The translations under genes and the position numbers were made by a program. The notes under the pieces are model-generated. The model had not been told where the DNA came from and made no database searches. It was given only the letters and a program-made list of their open reading frames with translations. Below, piece by piece: positions 35,171 through 44,166 of a DNA stretch of 64,000 bases. The stretch is from Undibacterium sp. (GTDB taxonomy: Bacteria > Pseudomonadota > Gammaproteobacteria > Burkholderiales > Burkholderiaceae_D). Every line of letters begins with the position of its first letter. The stretch's first letter is position 1. Location: contig NZ_JAUSFI010000014.1 of NCBI RefSeq assembly GCF_030651495.1, positions 1-64,000 of the forward strand, read 5' to 3'.

Positions 35171-35509
35171 ATGGTCGCTGCTGAATTACTGAAACAACAA
35201 TCTGATTATCAAGAGTACATGGAAAGAAGAAAAAAAAACGCCACGTTTTTTACATTGGTGCAACTTGCAGCGTGGGAGGTTGTTGACGGTGTGATGCTAG
35301 AACAAGGTTACGCCTCTGAAGATGCTACCCCGGCTGGAAAAATGAGAGAAATTTGCCCTTACTGCAACAATGTCCCCCTATCATTAATTTTGCGCTATCG
35401 GCATGTCAAACGCGCGCATTTATTTTGTGAAAATTGCACTAGATGCTTTGATGCGCTTTATCCAGATGGCACTTCTGCGCTAGCCATTGGGACGGTTACG
35501 CTAGTTTAA
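35171..35509 (+). CDS. Small zinc-ribbon hypothetical protein
   Basis: A 112-residue protein with two Cys pairs, Cys62-x2-Cys65 (CPYC) and Cys86-x2-Cys89 (CENC), the spacing of a zinc ribbon, plus an extra Cys92. The N-terminal half is helical and charged (YMERRKKN). No known family is recognised. A good promoter precedes it: TTGTTT (35109-35114), 17 bp, TATATT (35132-35137), and a Shine-Dalgarno-like AGGAG lies just before the ATG. A DNA- or RNA-binding or chaperone-like role is possible but unsupported. Confidence 0.65.
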   Translation: MVAAELLKQQSDYQEYMERRKKNATFFTLVQLAAWEVVDGVMLEQGYASEDATPAGKMREICPYCNNVPLSLILRYRHVKRAHLFCENCTRCFDALYPDGTSALAIGTVTLV

Positions 35510-35925
35510 ATTTTTATTGCTAAGCGCAGTGTCGATGCGCCTCGCAGGTCATTTTCCCTTCACGAGAAGACACATGGGTAATTATATGAACGCCGTCCTT
35601 TTGCCAAGATTTTTTCGTGATTGAGTATAAAAGGTTAGTTGCAGTTTTATATCCTGCCTTATTGCAGGCTAATCCTGCAGGCCATTATGGAATTTGCTGA
35701 TTCACGCCTCATTTGCGCGGCGAGCTGTTAGCTTGACTATCCATTCAGGTTTTGTGAATCACAGTCTGGCCTATTTACCATACCAACAATTTACCTTGGA
35801 CAACGCTGATTTACTCGACTTAACGCTCGATACTCGCTTTGCCGTTTCATTGCCAAACAGTTTTTTCTTTAAATTACATTTACACGTCAGCTTGCTTTTG
35901 CACTGACAAACGATGCATCGTCGCC

Positions 35926-36640
35926 TCATTCATGGGCCAATAGTGCCCAGATCGTCTGGGCCATTTTATTGGCTAAGGCAACCGTTACCACATTTTTTTG
36001 GCAACGCTGGCTAATCCCTTGCAACCACATTGAGTTCTTTGACCCGGGTAAGATTGCCTCTGACACCGTGAATCAGCACAGTGCGCAAATATGTGTCGCC
36101 GCGCTTGCTGATGCCCAGTAAGTGCACCTGACCACCAATGCAGGTCTGCCCGGGAACGAATCCTAGCCAGGCGGCGAATTTCCAGCCTGACTTGAAGGCT
36201 TTGGCATTGCCTATGGTCGCTATCGCTGCGGTGGCGGTGAGTAGGCCAACACCGGCAATGGTAGCGATGCGCAGGCACGAGGCGTCTTGCCTCATCCAAG
36301 CTTCCAGTCATCTCTTGATGTCCGCGATTTGCTGATCGAGCTTGCCCCCCTATTCCATTGTTCTCGTAGTGTGTCAATCAATACCGCCAGTAAACGATTC
36401 GGTCTTGATGGCACACGCTTTGACGTTGGGTTGTTGTACCGCCATCCAGATTGCTCTGGCGTCGGCTGCATCATTTTTGTTGTCCATGACAAAGGCCGTG
36501 ACTGTTTTACCTGCCATCAATTTAGCTTAGTGGCCCATCTGGCTTAGCTGCCTGGTCCAGTGTTGCGCGTTACCACACATCGATGCCGTCGAGTCGTGAG
36601 AATCCTTCTGCTTTCTTCTCACCTGTTGCCCGACTGCCTC
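35926..36640 (-). pseudogene. Decayed IS110-family transposase
   Basis: Pieces of an IS110 transposase run along the minus strand in several frames. From upstream to downstream they read CGNAQHWTRQLSQMGH, an in-frame stop, KLMAGKTVTAFVMDNKNDAADARAIWMAVQQP, then after a deletion IATIAGVGLLTATAAIATIGNAKAFKSGWKFAAWLGFVPGQ (both in part), GISKRGDTYLRTVLIHG, and NVVTVALANKMAQTIWALLAHE with a stop at 35926-35928. Stops, frame changes and a lost segment show it is dead. The 416 bp to its left (35510-35925) holds small inverted repeats (CCTGC/GCAGG near 35660) but no gene I can support. Confidence 0.88.
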
Positions 36641-36749
36641 GTTAGCCCTTTCGGGGGAGGCGTTCATTCGATTTACGCCTTTATTTTACAATCCTAAATG
36701 ACCTTAATTGCGTTAAGGCCATTGCAGAACTACTTCCGTTTAATTTTCC

Positions 36750-37259
36750 TTATTTTGCAATGCGCACAGGCAACTCTGCCGCTTTTTCGTCAAAGGCAAT
36801 ACGCGTGGTAAATTTGGCGCGTTTCATAGGGAATCTGGAATGAAAATGCCGCACATTGCCAGAACCAGAAATAACCCGACGCACAAATTGGTAATACGCA
36901 TCCATGTCTATGATATGGATCACCAAAAAGTAATCGTACTCGCCAGAAACAAAATAACACTGCATAACCTCTGCCTCTTTACCCATGCAAACCTCAAATT
37001 CCTGCATATGTTCATCCGACTGATTCGTGAGCGATATCTCCAGGAAAGCCAACATTCCATAGCCAAGTGCGAAAGGGTCAACCATTGCCACCTCAGCACT
37101 GATCACGCCAACATCACGCAACTCACGCACACGTCGCAAGCAGGTCGGTTGAGATATGTGAAGCTGATCTGACAGAATTCGGGTTGGTGTCTGATTGTCC
37201 TTCTGCAACAAGTTCAGAAGCTTGCGATCGACCTTGTCGAGTGTGCGATATTGGGGCAT
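36750..37259 (-). CDS. Lrp/AsnC family transcriptional regulator
   Basis: About 169 residues. An N-terminal helix-turn-helix (LDKVDRKLLNLLQKDNQTPTRIL in part, then HISQPTCLRRVRELRDVGVI) is followed by the RAM effector domain (MLAFLEISLTNQ, CYFVSGEYDYFLVIHIIDM). Such proteins form octamers and respond to amino acids. I start at 37259 (MPQYRTLDKVD), close to the family pattern; an ATG at 37292 would add 11 odd residues, and neither has a clear Shine-Dalgarno. It is divergent from the LivK-type gene, a plausible target. Confidence 0.88.
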   Translation of the reverse strand: MPQYRTLDKVDRKLLNLLQKDNQTPTRILSDQLHISQPTCLRRVRELRDVGVISAEVAMVDPFALGYGMLAFLEISLTNQSDEHMQEFEVCMGKEAEVMQCYFVSGEYDYFLVIHIIDMDAYYQFVRRVISGSGNVRHFHSRFPMKRAKFTTRIAFDEKAAELPVRIAK

Positions 37260-37406
37260 ATAAAAATCGTTAATTTTATTAAAAAACCACATAAAATAGC
37301 TTTGAGAAAACTTTTTTATGTTGTACCTTTTGCCTATTCAGTTTTCTGAATAAGTTAGCGATGCAGTTAATAGTTGTCCTACTTAATAAACCTTAGGAGT
37401 ATCTTC

Positions 37407-38552
37407 ATGTCGTTCAAAACTAAAATGATTCCACTGGCTGGCGCAATTGCTTTCGCCTTCGCTGGTACTGCGGCAGCTCAAGAAATGATCGTTAAAATTG
37501 GTCACGTTGGCCCTATCTCTGGCGCCATTGCTCATCTAGGCAAAGACAATGAAAACGGCGCCAAAATGGCGATCGAAGATTTGAACGCTAAAGGCGTGAT
37601 GATCGGCGGCAAAAAAGTTAAATTCGAATTACTGGCAGAAGATGACGGCGCAGATCCAAAACAAGGTACAACCGTAGCACAAAAACTGGTTGATGCGAAG
37701 GTCAACGGCGTTATCGGTCACTTGAACTCAGGCACCACTATTCCTGCTTCAAAAATTTACAACGATGCAGGTATCGTACAAATTTCCCCATCTGCAACGA
37801 ATCCAAAATACACACAACAAGGCTATAAAGGCGCGTTCCGTGTAGTAGCAAATGATGGTCAATTAGGCGGCACACTCGGTCGTTACGCAGTACAAATCAA
37901 CAAAGCTAAAAAAATTGCTGTGATTGATGATAAAACTGCCTACGGCGAAGGCGTATCTGCAGAGTTCGTCAAAGGCGCTAAAGGTAAAGGCGCAGAGATC
38001 GTAGTACAAGAGCACACCACTGACAAATCTACAGATTTCAGCGCGATCTTAACCAGTATCAAAGCAAAAAATCCTGATGTTATTTTCTTCGGTGGCATGG
38101 ATGCTGTTGCGGGCCCAATGCTGCGTCAAATGAAAGCACTTGGTATTACTGCGAAGTTCATGGGTGGCGATGGCATCTGCACTGCTGATTTGATTAAACT
38201 GGCTGGCGATGCTATCGGTGAAGGCCAAGTTGTTTGCGCTGAAGCAGGCGGTGTTGTTGATGCACAGAAAAAAGGCATGGAAGATTTCAAAGCAGCTTAC
38301 AAGAAAAAATTTGGTGTTGAGGTACAGATCTACGCTCCTTACGTTTATGACTCCGTCATGGTAATGGTAGAAGCGATGAAACAAGCAAATTCTGCTGACT
38401 CTGCAAAATACCTGCCTATGCTGAAAAAGATCCATTACAAAGGTGTTACTGGTGACATCGCTTTTGATGACAAAGGCGATATCAAAGACGGTACATTAAC
38501 TTTGTTCACCTACAAAGGCGGCAAACGTGAACTGGTTCAAGTTGTAAAATAA
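37407..38552 (+). CDS. Branched-chain amino acid-type binding protein (LivK-like)
   Basis: A 381-residue periplasmic substrate-binding protein (type I fold). The start at 37407 has TAGGAG upstream; signal peptide FKTKMIPLAGAIAFAFAGTAAA ends near residue 23. Family motifs are KIGHVGPISGAIAHLGKDNENGAKMAIEDLN (in part), DDGADPKQGTTVAQKLV, GHLNSGTTIPASKIYNDAGI and FFGGMDAVAGPMLRQM. It should deliver Leu/Ile/Val or a related compound to an ABC permease, none of which is encoded here. Its low-GC, codon-optimised sequence (many GCA, GGT and CAA codons) suggests high expression. A terminator follows. Confidence 0.92.
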   Translation: MSFKTKMIPLAGAIAFAFAGTAAAQEMIVKIGHVGPISGAIAHLGKDNENGAKMAIEDLNAKGVMIGGKKVKFELLAEDDGADPKQGTTVAQKLVDAKVNGVIGHLNSGTTIPASKIYNDAGIVQISPSATNPKYTQQGYKGAFRVVANDGQLGGTLGRYAVQINKAKKIAVIDDKTAYGEGVSAEFVKGAKGKGAEIVVQEHTTDKSTDFSAILTSIKAKNPDVIFFGGMDAVAGPMLRQMKALGITAKFMGGDGICTADLIKLAGDAIGEGQVVCAEAGGVVDAQKKGMEDFKAAYKKKFGVEVQIYAPYVYDSVMVMVEAMKQANSADSAKYLPMLKKIHYKGVTGDIAFDDKGDIKDGTLTLFTYKGGKRELVQVVK

Positions 38553-38594
38553 GCTGCTGAAATAAGCTTATAAAGTAATATCACTGCTAAAAAT

Positions 38595-38634
38595 AAAAGC
38601 GCTGCAACCCAGAAGGTTGTAGCGCTTTTATTTT
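38595..38634 (+). terminator. Intrinsic terminator of the LivK-type gene
   Basis: AAAAGCGCTGCAACC and GGTTGTAGCGCTTTT pair with one G-T wobble around CAGAA, followed by more T residues. Confidence 0.9.
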
Positions 38635-38708
38635 AAAAATGAGGCTAATCAATATGAGTGCATATAAAAAAAGCGCTACATATATCAGGTCTTTTTACAA
38701 TCAAACTA

Positions 38709-39017
38709 TTATTTTAATGCCAATACCCATTTCACCAAGGTATGTGCTTCTGCTTCTGTTACTTGTGGATTAGCTGGCATAGGAATCGCACCCCAGGCAC
38801 CACTACCGCCTTTCATCACTTTTTTAACCAATTTATCTTCAGCTGTTTTATCTCCTGCATACTTCTTAGCAACCTCTTTATACGCTGGGCCAACAACCTT
38901 ATTGTCAACTGAGTGACATGCCATGCAGTTTTTTGTTTTTGCCAGATCTGCATTTGCCATCGCAGAACCAGACACCAATGCTGCCAAAGTTGCACCTACT
39001 AATAAAAAATATTTCAT
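38709..39017 (-). CDS. Small monoheme cytochrome c (c551/c552-like)
   Basis: A 102-residue periplasmic class I cytochrome c. A 21-residue signal peptide (start at 39017, GGAG upstream) precedes the heme site CMACH (31-35). GPAYKEVAKKY and the distal Met in AIPMPANPQVTEAEAHTLVKWVL match cytochromes c551/c552 that carry electrons to terminal oxidases or nitrite reductase. It is a single gene, with no oxidase subunit adjacent. Confidence 0.92.
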   Translation of the reverse strand: MKYFLLVGATLAALVSGSAMANADLAKTKNCMACHSVDNKVVGPAYKEVAKKYAGDKTAEDKLVKKVMKGGSGAWGAIPMPANPQVTEAEAHTLVKWVLALK

Positions 39018-39148
39018 TGTTTTCTCCAAGTTAAAATAAGCCAACTGATTTTACCGTCTTTCCTACCATTGAAAGGAAAACGTTCTCCGTCTACCAACGG
39101 TTGACCTTGAGGGAAATTACTTCTATCATTTACCCAAAGGAAACTAAC

Positions 39149-39373
39149 ATGCCACTCATCATTATAATCGCTTTACTTACCCTGTTAAAATACTTGGAAG
39201 TTGGGTTTCTCAATGGATTATCATGGTGGTGGATCATTGGCTTAGCAGCCTTCGCATTCTTGTGGTTTGAGTTTCTTGAACGCATGTTGGGGTTAGACAA
39301 GCGTAAAGATCAAGCTTACTTCGAAAAAATGAAAAAAGATCGGCTCAAACGTTCATTTGAAAAGAAAAAGTAA
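39149..39373 (+). CDS. TIGR04438-type Trp-rich small membrane protein
   Basis: A 74-residue protein with two closely spaced hydrophobic segments (PLIIIIALLTLLKYLEVGF and LSWWWIIGLAAFAFLWFEF) and a Lys/Arg-rich tail (KRKDQAYFEKMKKDRLKRSFEKKK, in part). The WWW motif and layout match the Burkholderiales family TIGR04438; function is unknown. Start at 39149 has AAAGGA upstream; the longer frame from 39101 is unlikely. It is divergent from the cytochrome c gene. Confidence 0.8.
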   Translation: MPLIIIIALLTLLKYLEVGFLNGLSWWWIIGLAAFAFLWFEFLERMLGLDKRKDQAYFEKMKKDRLKRSFEKKK

Positions 39374-39552
39374 GCGCTTTGACCGTTCACGATACTCTGA
39401 TAGTCAATGCCGACAATTCAGATAACTCACCACATTCAGATTTAGCATTAGTTCTTCTTTTTTACCTGAATTGATCAATGAATTAGAACAAAATTATCTA
39501 TTAATAGTCGATTTTCAATTCATTAAGCTAATTCATATTTCAAAAATTAAAG

Positions 39553-40437
39553 ATGAGCATAGAGCTGCGCCAACTTCGGTATTTTCTCGCCGTCGCAGAA
39601 GAGATGCATTTTGGTCGTGCGGCCGCCAAACTACACATGACACAACCACCTTTATCGCAAGCGATACAGGTGTTGGAAACTAAGCTGGGGGCTAGTTTAT
39701 TTACCCGTACTACCCGCAGTATTGTATTAACCGCTGCCGGACTGGCACTTATCCCAGAAGCAAAAAAATTACTCCAACAAGCACAGGATTTACCGCAACT
39801 GGTGCAGCGCGCTGCCTCAGGCGAGAGTGGCCACTTATCACTGGCATTTGTATCAATCGCCGATTACAGCATCTTGCCTCCGCACCTGCGCAAGTTCCGG
39901 CTTCAGCATCCTGAGATACACATAGAATTGCACGAGGCAACCAGTGATGTGCAATTGGATTTATTAGAAAAATCAGAAATTGATGCAGGTCTCTTGATCC
40001 CCCCCATCCCCGACAGATTTTCGCAGTTGCTATCCTATCAAAAAGTCTTGTCCGAACCGCTGATATTGGCGCTTCCCGAAGCCTACGCTAAGCGTAAAAA
40101 CCCTGCCTCGCTGCAAACCTATAAAGATTTACCACTCATTATCTTTCCGCGCAAAATTGCGCCCGCTTTTCACGATACGATTCTGGGATGCTTCCGGGAG
40201 GTCGGGCTTACTCCCGCCATTAGTCAGGAAGCGATACAAATGCAAACGATTATAGGACTGGTCTCGGCTGGCATGGGCATCGCACTTGTGCCACAATCCG
40301 TGTCGAACTTAAAGCGTCCTGGCGTGGTCTATCAAGCCCTGCCAGAACTGACTACCACGGTAGAAATAGGCGTCGCGTGGCTTAAAAAAAATACCTCACC
40401 GGTACTGAAAACATTTTTAGCTTTACTAAAAAATTAA
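39553..40437 (+). CDS. LysR family transcriptional regulator (BenM/CatM-like)
   Basis: A 294-residue regulator. MSIELRQLRYFLAVAEEMHFGRAAAKLHMTQPPLSQ (in part) is the winged helix-turn-helix of the BenM/CatM/TcbR branch, and the effector domain follows from about residue 90. It is 13 bp upstream of lgt on the same strand, and the crotonase and matB genes follow closely, so it may be cotranscribed with them. Whether it controls these genes or others is unclear. Confidence 0.9.
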   Translation: MSIELRQLRYFLAVAEEMHFGRAAAKLHMTQPPLSQAIQVLETKLGASLFTRTTRSIVLTAAGLALIPEAKKLLQQAQDLPQLVQRAASGESGHLSLAFVSIADYSILPPHLRKFRLQHPEIHIELHEATSDVQLDLLEKSEIDAGLLIPPIPDRFSQLLSYQKVLSEPLILALPEAYAKRKNPASLQTYKDLPLIIFPRKIAPAFHDTILGCFREVGLTPAISQEAIQMQTIIGLVSAGMGIALVPQSVSNLKRPGVVYQALPELTTTVEIGVAWLKKNTSPVLKTFLALLKN

Positions 40438-40450
40438 GAAAGATCGTCTG

Positions 40451-41290
40451 ATGCTCATCCACCCCAATCCTGATCCGGTTGCTATTAAAATCGGTTTTTT
40501 ATCCATACACTGGTATGGCTTGATGTACCTGGTCGCCTTTATGCAATTTCTTGCTTTGGGTCGCATCCGCTTACGTCAACCACATATCAGCGCCTTAGGA
40601 TGGACGAAAGAACACCTGGATGACATGTTGTTTTATGGTGTATTGGGCGTCATCATTGGCGGGCGTCTTGGTCAGGTAGTGTTCTATGAACTCGCTTACT
40701 TTATCGATCACCCGCTAGAAATTTTTGCGGTCTGGAAGGGAGGCATGTCTTTCCACGGCGGTCTTATCGGGGTAATGATTGCGATGTTTTTGTGGGCGCG
40801 TAAAGCAAAGCGCAATCTGGCCGAGGTCTATGATTTTATTGCGCCGCTGGTGCCACTGGGTTATGCGGCTGGCCGCATCGGCAATTTTATCAACCACGAA
40901 TTGCCTGGCCGGATTGCATCTGCCGACCTCCCCTGGGCGATGATCTGGCCTGGCATTGATCATCCCGTTCATCCCTCACCGATTTATCAAGCTTTAGTCG
41001 ATGGCGTTTTGCTGTTCATCATCTTGTGGTTATACGCCCGCAAGGCACGCCCTCCTCTGGCAGTTGGCTCGATGTTTGTCATGCTCTATGGTTGCGCGCG
41101 ATTTTTTACCGAGTTTTTTCGCACCCCCGACTTCGAAGTCAGCCTGGCTGGCGTGACAATTTCTGCGGGACAAATGTATTCTTTGCCGATGATTTTTGGT
41201 GGTGCATTGTTACTGTTTTTTTCCTATACAAAAACCGTGAAAACAGTAACAGAAAATCGGCCAGATAAAAAAATGAAATCGAGAAAGTAA
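40451..41290 (+). CDS. lgt: Prolipoprotein diacylglyceryl transferase
   Basis: A 279-residue inner-membrane enzyme that transfers diacylglyceryl from phosphatidylglycerol to the lipobox Cys of prolipoproteins, the essential first step of lipoprotein maturation. Several hydrophobic helices are visible, with SIHWYGLMYL, GGMSFHGGLIG and the Lgt signature GRIGNFINHELPGR containing the catalytic Arg/Asn region. C-terminal Lys-rich tail. It lies between a LysR gene (13 bp) and the crotonase gene (6 bp). Confidence 0.95.
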   Translation: MLIHPNPDPVAIKIGFLSIHWYGLMYLVAFMQFLALGRIRLRQPHISALGWTKEHLDDMLFYGVLGVIIGGRLGQVVFYELAYFIDHPLEIFAVWKGGMSFHGGLIGVMIAMFLWARKAKRNLAEVYDFIAPLVPLGYAAGRIGNFINHELPGRIASADLPWAMIWPGIDHPVHPSPIYQALVDGVLLFIILWLYARKARPPLAVGSMFVMLYGCARFFTEFFRTPDFEVSLAGVTISAGQMYSLPMIFGGALLLFFSYTKTVKTVTENRPDKKMKSRK

Positions 41291-41296
41291 GTCGCC

Positions 41297-42070
41297 ATGT
41301 CAAAAATCCGCTGTGAGATCAAGGGACCACTTGCCTTTGTCACCTTGTCAAATCCAGCCAAGCTCAATGCGCTGGACGTGGCTATGTGGACTGATTTGCG
41401 CCAGCAATTTGAGACCCTATCTCACAACGAGGATTTACGCTGCATTTTACTCAGCGGTGCAGATGGCAACTTTGCCGCCGGTGCTGACATTGAAGAATTT
41501 GCCACCGTACGCAATACACTCAGTTCTGGCATGCACTACCACCTGCATACCATTGCCCTGACGCTGGAGGCTATCACACAGTGCATCCATCCGGTCATAG
41601 CCGCGATTGAAGGCGTCTGCGTCGGCGGCGGACTGGAGATCGCCTGCGCCTGCGATATTCGAATTGCCGCTCCTACTGCCCGTTTTGGCATTCCGGTCAA
41701 TCGCCTGGGCTTTCCGCTCGCGCCGGGAGAGTTGCAAGGCCTGCTCGAATTAACTGGCAAAGCCGTCGCCTTGGAAATACTCCTTGAAGGTCGGGTATTC
41801 GACGCGGCAGAAGCGAAGGAAAAGGGACTGATACACAGACTCGCCGACGATGTATCCGCGGAAGCGCTGGCAAGCGCCAGTCGCATAGTCCGCGGTGCGC
41901 CCTTAGCCGCCCGCATGAATAAAAAAATGGTCGGGCGTTTGATCAATTCCACCGCAGCACTGGATGAACAAGAACTAAAAAATGCCTTTGCTTTTCTTGA
42001 GAGCACGGATTACCAAGAAGGCGTTGCCAGCTTCCTTGATAAACGCGTCCCACAATTTACCGGAAAATGA
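41297..42070 (+). CDS. Crotonase-fold CoA enzyme (enoyl-CoA hydratase-like)
   Basis: A 257-residue member of the enoyl-CoA hydratase/isomerase superfamily. The oxyanion hole is formed by NFAAGADIEEF and GVCVGGGLEIACACDIRIA. The first hydratase Glu (in GGGLEIA) is present, but the second (normally in FGxPE) is replaced: the sequence is RFGIPVNRLGFPLAPGE. This resembles the PVN-LG-P stretch of methylmalonyl-CoA decarboxylase, although its His and Tyr are also not conserved here. It is 7 bp upstream of malonyl-CoA synthetase, so a malonyl- or acyl-CoA role beyond simple hydration is possible. Confidence 0.82.
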   Translation: MSKIRCEIKGPLAFVTLSNPAKLNALDVAMWTDLRQQFETLSHNEDLRCILLSGADGNFAAGADIEEFATVRNTLSSGMHYHLHTIALTLEAITQCIHPVIAAIEGVCVGGGLEIACACDIRIAAPTARFGIPVNRLGFPLAPGELQGLLELTGKAVALEILLEGRVFDAAEAKEKGLIHRLADDVSAEALASASRIVRGAPLAARMNKKMVGRLINSTAALDEQELKNAFAFLESTDYQEGVASFLDKRVPQFTGK

Positions 42071-42077
42071 ATCGACG

Positions 42078-43607
42078 ATGATGCCAGCCAACGCCAATCT
42101 GTACGCACTGTTCGCCTCGCACTTCCCTGCAGACCGATCACGCTGCTGCATGGAAACGCAAGATGGCCGCTACTACAGCTGGGATGTTGTTGAACGCGCC
42201 AGTGCCAAATTATCGAATTTACTGGCTAGCCTTGATCTCCAGCCAGGCGCAAGAATCGCCGTGCAGGTAGAAAAATCGCCGGAAGCATTAATACTCTACT
42301 TGGCAAGCTTACGCACTGGCTATGTGTATCTGCCGTTAAACACGGCCTACCGTCATGCCGAAGTCGATTATTTCTTACAGGATGCTGAGCCAGAAGTCGT
42401 GATTTGCTCGCCGATAAATTTTGGCTGGGTTTCGCAACTGGCATTGAAGGCTGGCACCCATCATGTGTTCACATTAGATGCGCCGGAACTAGACGCCAAC
42501 ACCGGCAGTTTATTGCAGTGCGCCTTTTCTTTTTCTGATCAATTTGAGACCGTGCAAAGTAAGCCAGATGATCTGGCAGCGATACTTTACACCTCAGGCA
42601 CCACCGGATGCAGTAAAGGTGCCATGCTCACGCATGATAATCTGGCCTCGAACGCGAAAATCTTACAACAAGCCTGGGCGTGGAGCAAGGATGATGTTTT
42701 GCTGCATACATTGCCCCTATTCCACGTTCACGGCCTATTCGTTGCCTCACATGCGGCATTGCTCAGTGGCAGCAAGATGATCTTCCTGGCAAAATTTAAC
42801 GCGGCACAAGTATTACATTATTTGCCCGACACCACCGTATTTATGGGCGTGCCGACGTATTACGTACGCCTGATGCAAGAAGCGGGTTTCGGGCGCGACG
42901 CCTGTAGAAATATGCGTCTATTTATCTCTGGATCAGCTCCGCTACTACTGGATACCTTTAATGAATTCGCACAACGCGCCGGCCACACCATACTGGAGCG
43001 CTATGGCATGAGCGAAACCACCATGCTAGTGTCAAATCCGTATGACGCTGCACGCATCGGCGGCACGGTAGGCTTCCCCTTAGCAGGCGTGACCGTGCGC
43101 GTAGTAAAATCCGATCAGTCCGTCTGTAAAACAGATGAAATTGGTGACATTCAAGTCCGGGGCGCCAACGTATTTAAGGGCTACTGGCGCATGCCAGAAA
43201 AAACGGCTGAAGAATTTACAGATGATGGTTTTTTTCGCACCGGCGACGTGGGGAAATTTGATAGCAAGGGCTACCTGAGTATCGTTGGGCGCAGTAAGGA
43301 TTTAATTATTTCGGGTGGCTACAATGTCTACCCGAGAGAAATTGAATCGGTCATTGATGAGATGCCAGAAGTAGTGGAGTCGGCGGTAATAGGTTTGCCG
43401 CACGCCGAATTTGGTGAAGCCGTGACCGCCGTTCTTGTTTTGCGTGCGGCAGCTGTACTGTCAGAGCACACCATAATTACCCGGCTAAAAAATATGATTG
43501 CGAACTTCAAAGTACCAAAGCAAGTTTTCATCGTCGATAAATTGCCGCGCAATGCGATGGGTAAAGTGCAAAAAAATCTGTTGCGACAACAGTTTGAAAA
43601 TCAATAA
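42078..43607 (+). CDS. Malonyl-CoA synthetase (MatB-like)
   Basis: A 509-residue ANL-superfamily ligase. The start at 42078 gives MMPANANLYALFASHFP, matching MatB-type N-termini; the frame is open further upstream inside the crotonase gene but unlike the family. The AMP-binding motif is YTSGTTGCSKGAM, followed by ERYGMSETTM, GYWRMPEKTAEEFTDDGFFRTGDVG (in part), GRSKDLIISGGYNVYPREIE and the C-terminal Lys in PRNAMGKVQK. It activates malonate (or methylmalonate) to the CoA thioester in the cytoplasm. No dedicated matA decarboxylase or matC transporter is adjacent. Confidence 0.85.
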   Translation: MMPANANLYALFASHFPADRSRCCMETQDGRYYSWDVVERASAKLSNLLASLDLQPGARIAVQVEKSPEALILYLASLRTGYVYLPLNTAYRHAEVDYFLQDAEPEVVICSPINFGWVSQLALKAGTHHVFTLDAPELDANTGSLLQCAFSFSDQFETVQSKPDDLAAILYTSGTTGCSKGAMLTHDNLASNAKILQQAWAWSKDDVLLHTLPLFHVHGLFVASHAALLSGSKMIFLAKFNAAQVLHYLPDTTVFMGVPTYYVRLMQEAGFGRDACRNMRLFISGSAPLLLDTFNEFAQRAGHTILERYGMSETTMLVSNPYDAARIGGTVGFPLAGVTVRVVKSDQSVCKTDEIGDIQVRGANVFKGYWRMPEKTAEEFTDDGFFRTGDVGKFDSKGYLSIVGRSKDLIISGGYNVYPREIESVIDEMPEVVESAVIGLPHAEFGEAVTAVLVLRAAAVLSEHTIITRLKNMIANFKVPKQVFIVDKLPRNAMGKVQKNLLRQQFENQ

Positions 43608-43612
43608 ACGAC

Positions 43613-44068
43613 TTATTTGCCCAACAGGCCCATTATCGTCGCCCATTCATTTGCCGTTACCGGGGTGATCGACAGGCGGCTGCCTTTTTTCAATACCAGC
43701 ATATCCGACAAAGCCTCACAAGTGCGCATCTCTGGCAATCCAAGCAAACGCGTCTTGCATGCGGCGTGAATATCCACCTGAAACCAACGTGGATTTTCAG
43801 GTGTCGCCTTAGGATCAAAATATTTACTAGCCGATTCAAATTGCGTGTCGTCCGGATACGCGACACTCGCGACCTCCGCAATACCCGCAATGCCAGGTTC
43901 GGCACAACTGGAATGGTAAAACAAGACACCATCGCCAACCCGCATCGTATCGCGCATGAAATTACGCGCTTGATAATTGCGCACACCAAACCAAGCAATA
44001 GTCTGCGTCGCCAACGCGGCGTCAATGCTGAGCTCATCCGGCTCGGATTTCATTAACCAATAGGACAT
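43613..44068 (-). CDS. EVE domain protein
   Basis: A 151-residue PUA-like EVE-domain protein, thought to bind modified nucleobases. Start at 44068 (MSYWLMKSEPDELSIDAAL) is the family start; a further 8 residues are possible but unlike homologues. Conserved parts are WFGVRNYQARNFMRDTM, FYHSSCAEPGIAGIAEV, and RWFQVDIH. Just downstream of 6S RNA on the same strand, the order usual in betaproteobacteria. Its stop lies 6 bp from the matB stop (convergent). Confidence 0.9.
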   Translation of the reverse strand: MSYWLMKSEPDELSIDAALATQTIAWFGVRNYQARNFMRDTMRVGDGVLFYHSSCAEPGIAGIAEVASVAYPDDTQFESASKYFDPKATPENPRWFQVDIHAACKTRLLGLPEMRTCEALSDMLVLKKGSRLSITPVTANEWATIMGLLGK

Positions 44069-44127
44069 AATCAGAATAAAAATTGAATGCAAGAGCTTGC
44101 AAATAGTGAACTCGAGCAGAAATGAAA

Positions 44128-44157
44128 AAAGTACTTACAACTAGGTTGTAAGTACTT
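44128..44157 (-). terminator. Intrinsic terminator of 6S RNA
   Basis: AAGTACTTACAAC and GTTGTAAGTACTT are perfect arms around a 3-base loop, followed on the minus strand by T residues. It lies just past the 6S RNA 3' end. Confidence 0.85.
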
Positions 44158-44166
44158 CTAAATAAG

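Noticed and set aside
35694-35906. 70-codon plus-strand frame beside the IS110 remnant
   Set aside because: No family resemblance, and it lies in degraded mobile-element surroundings.
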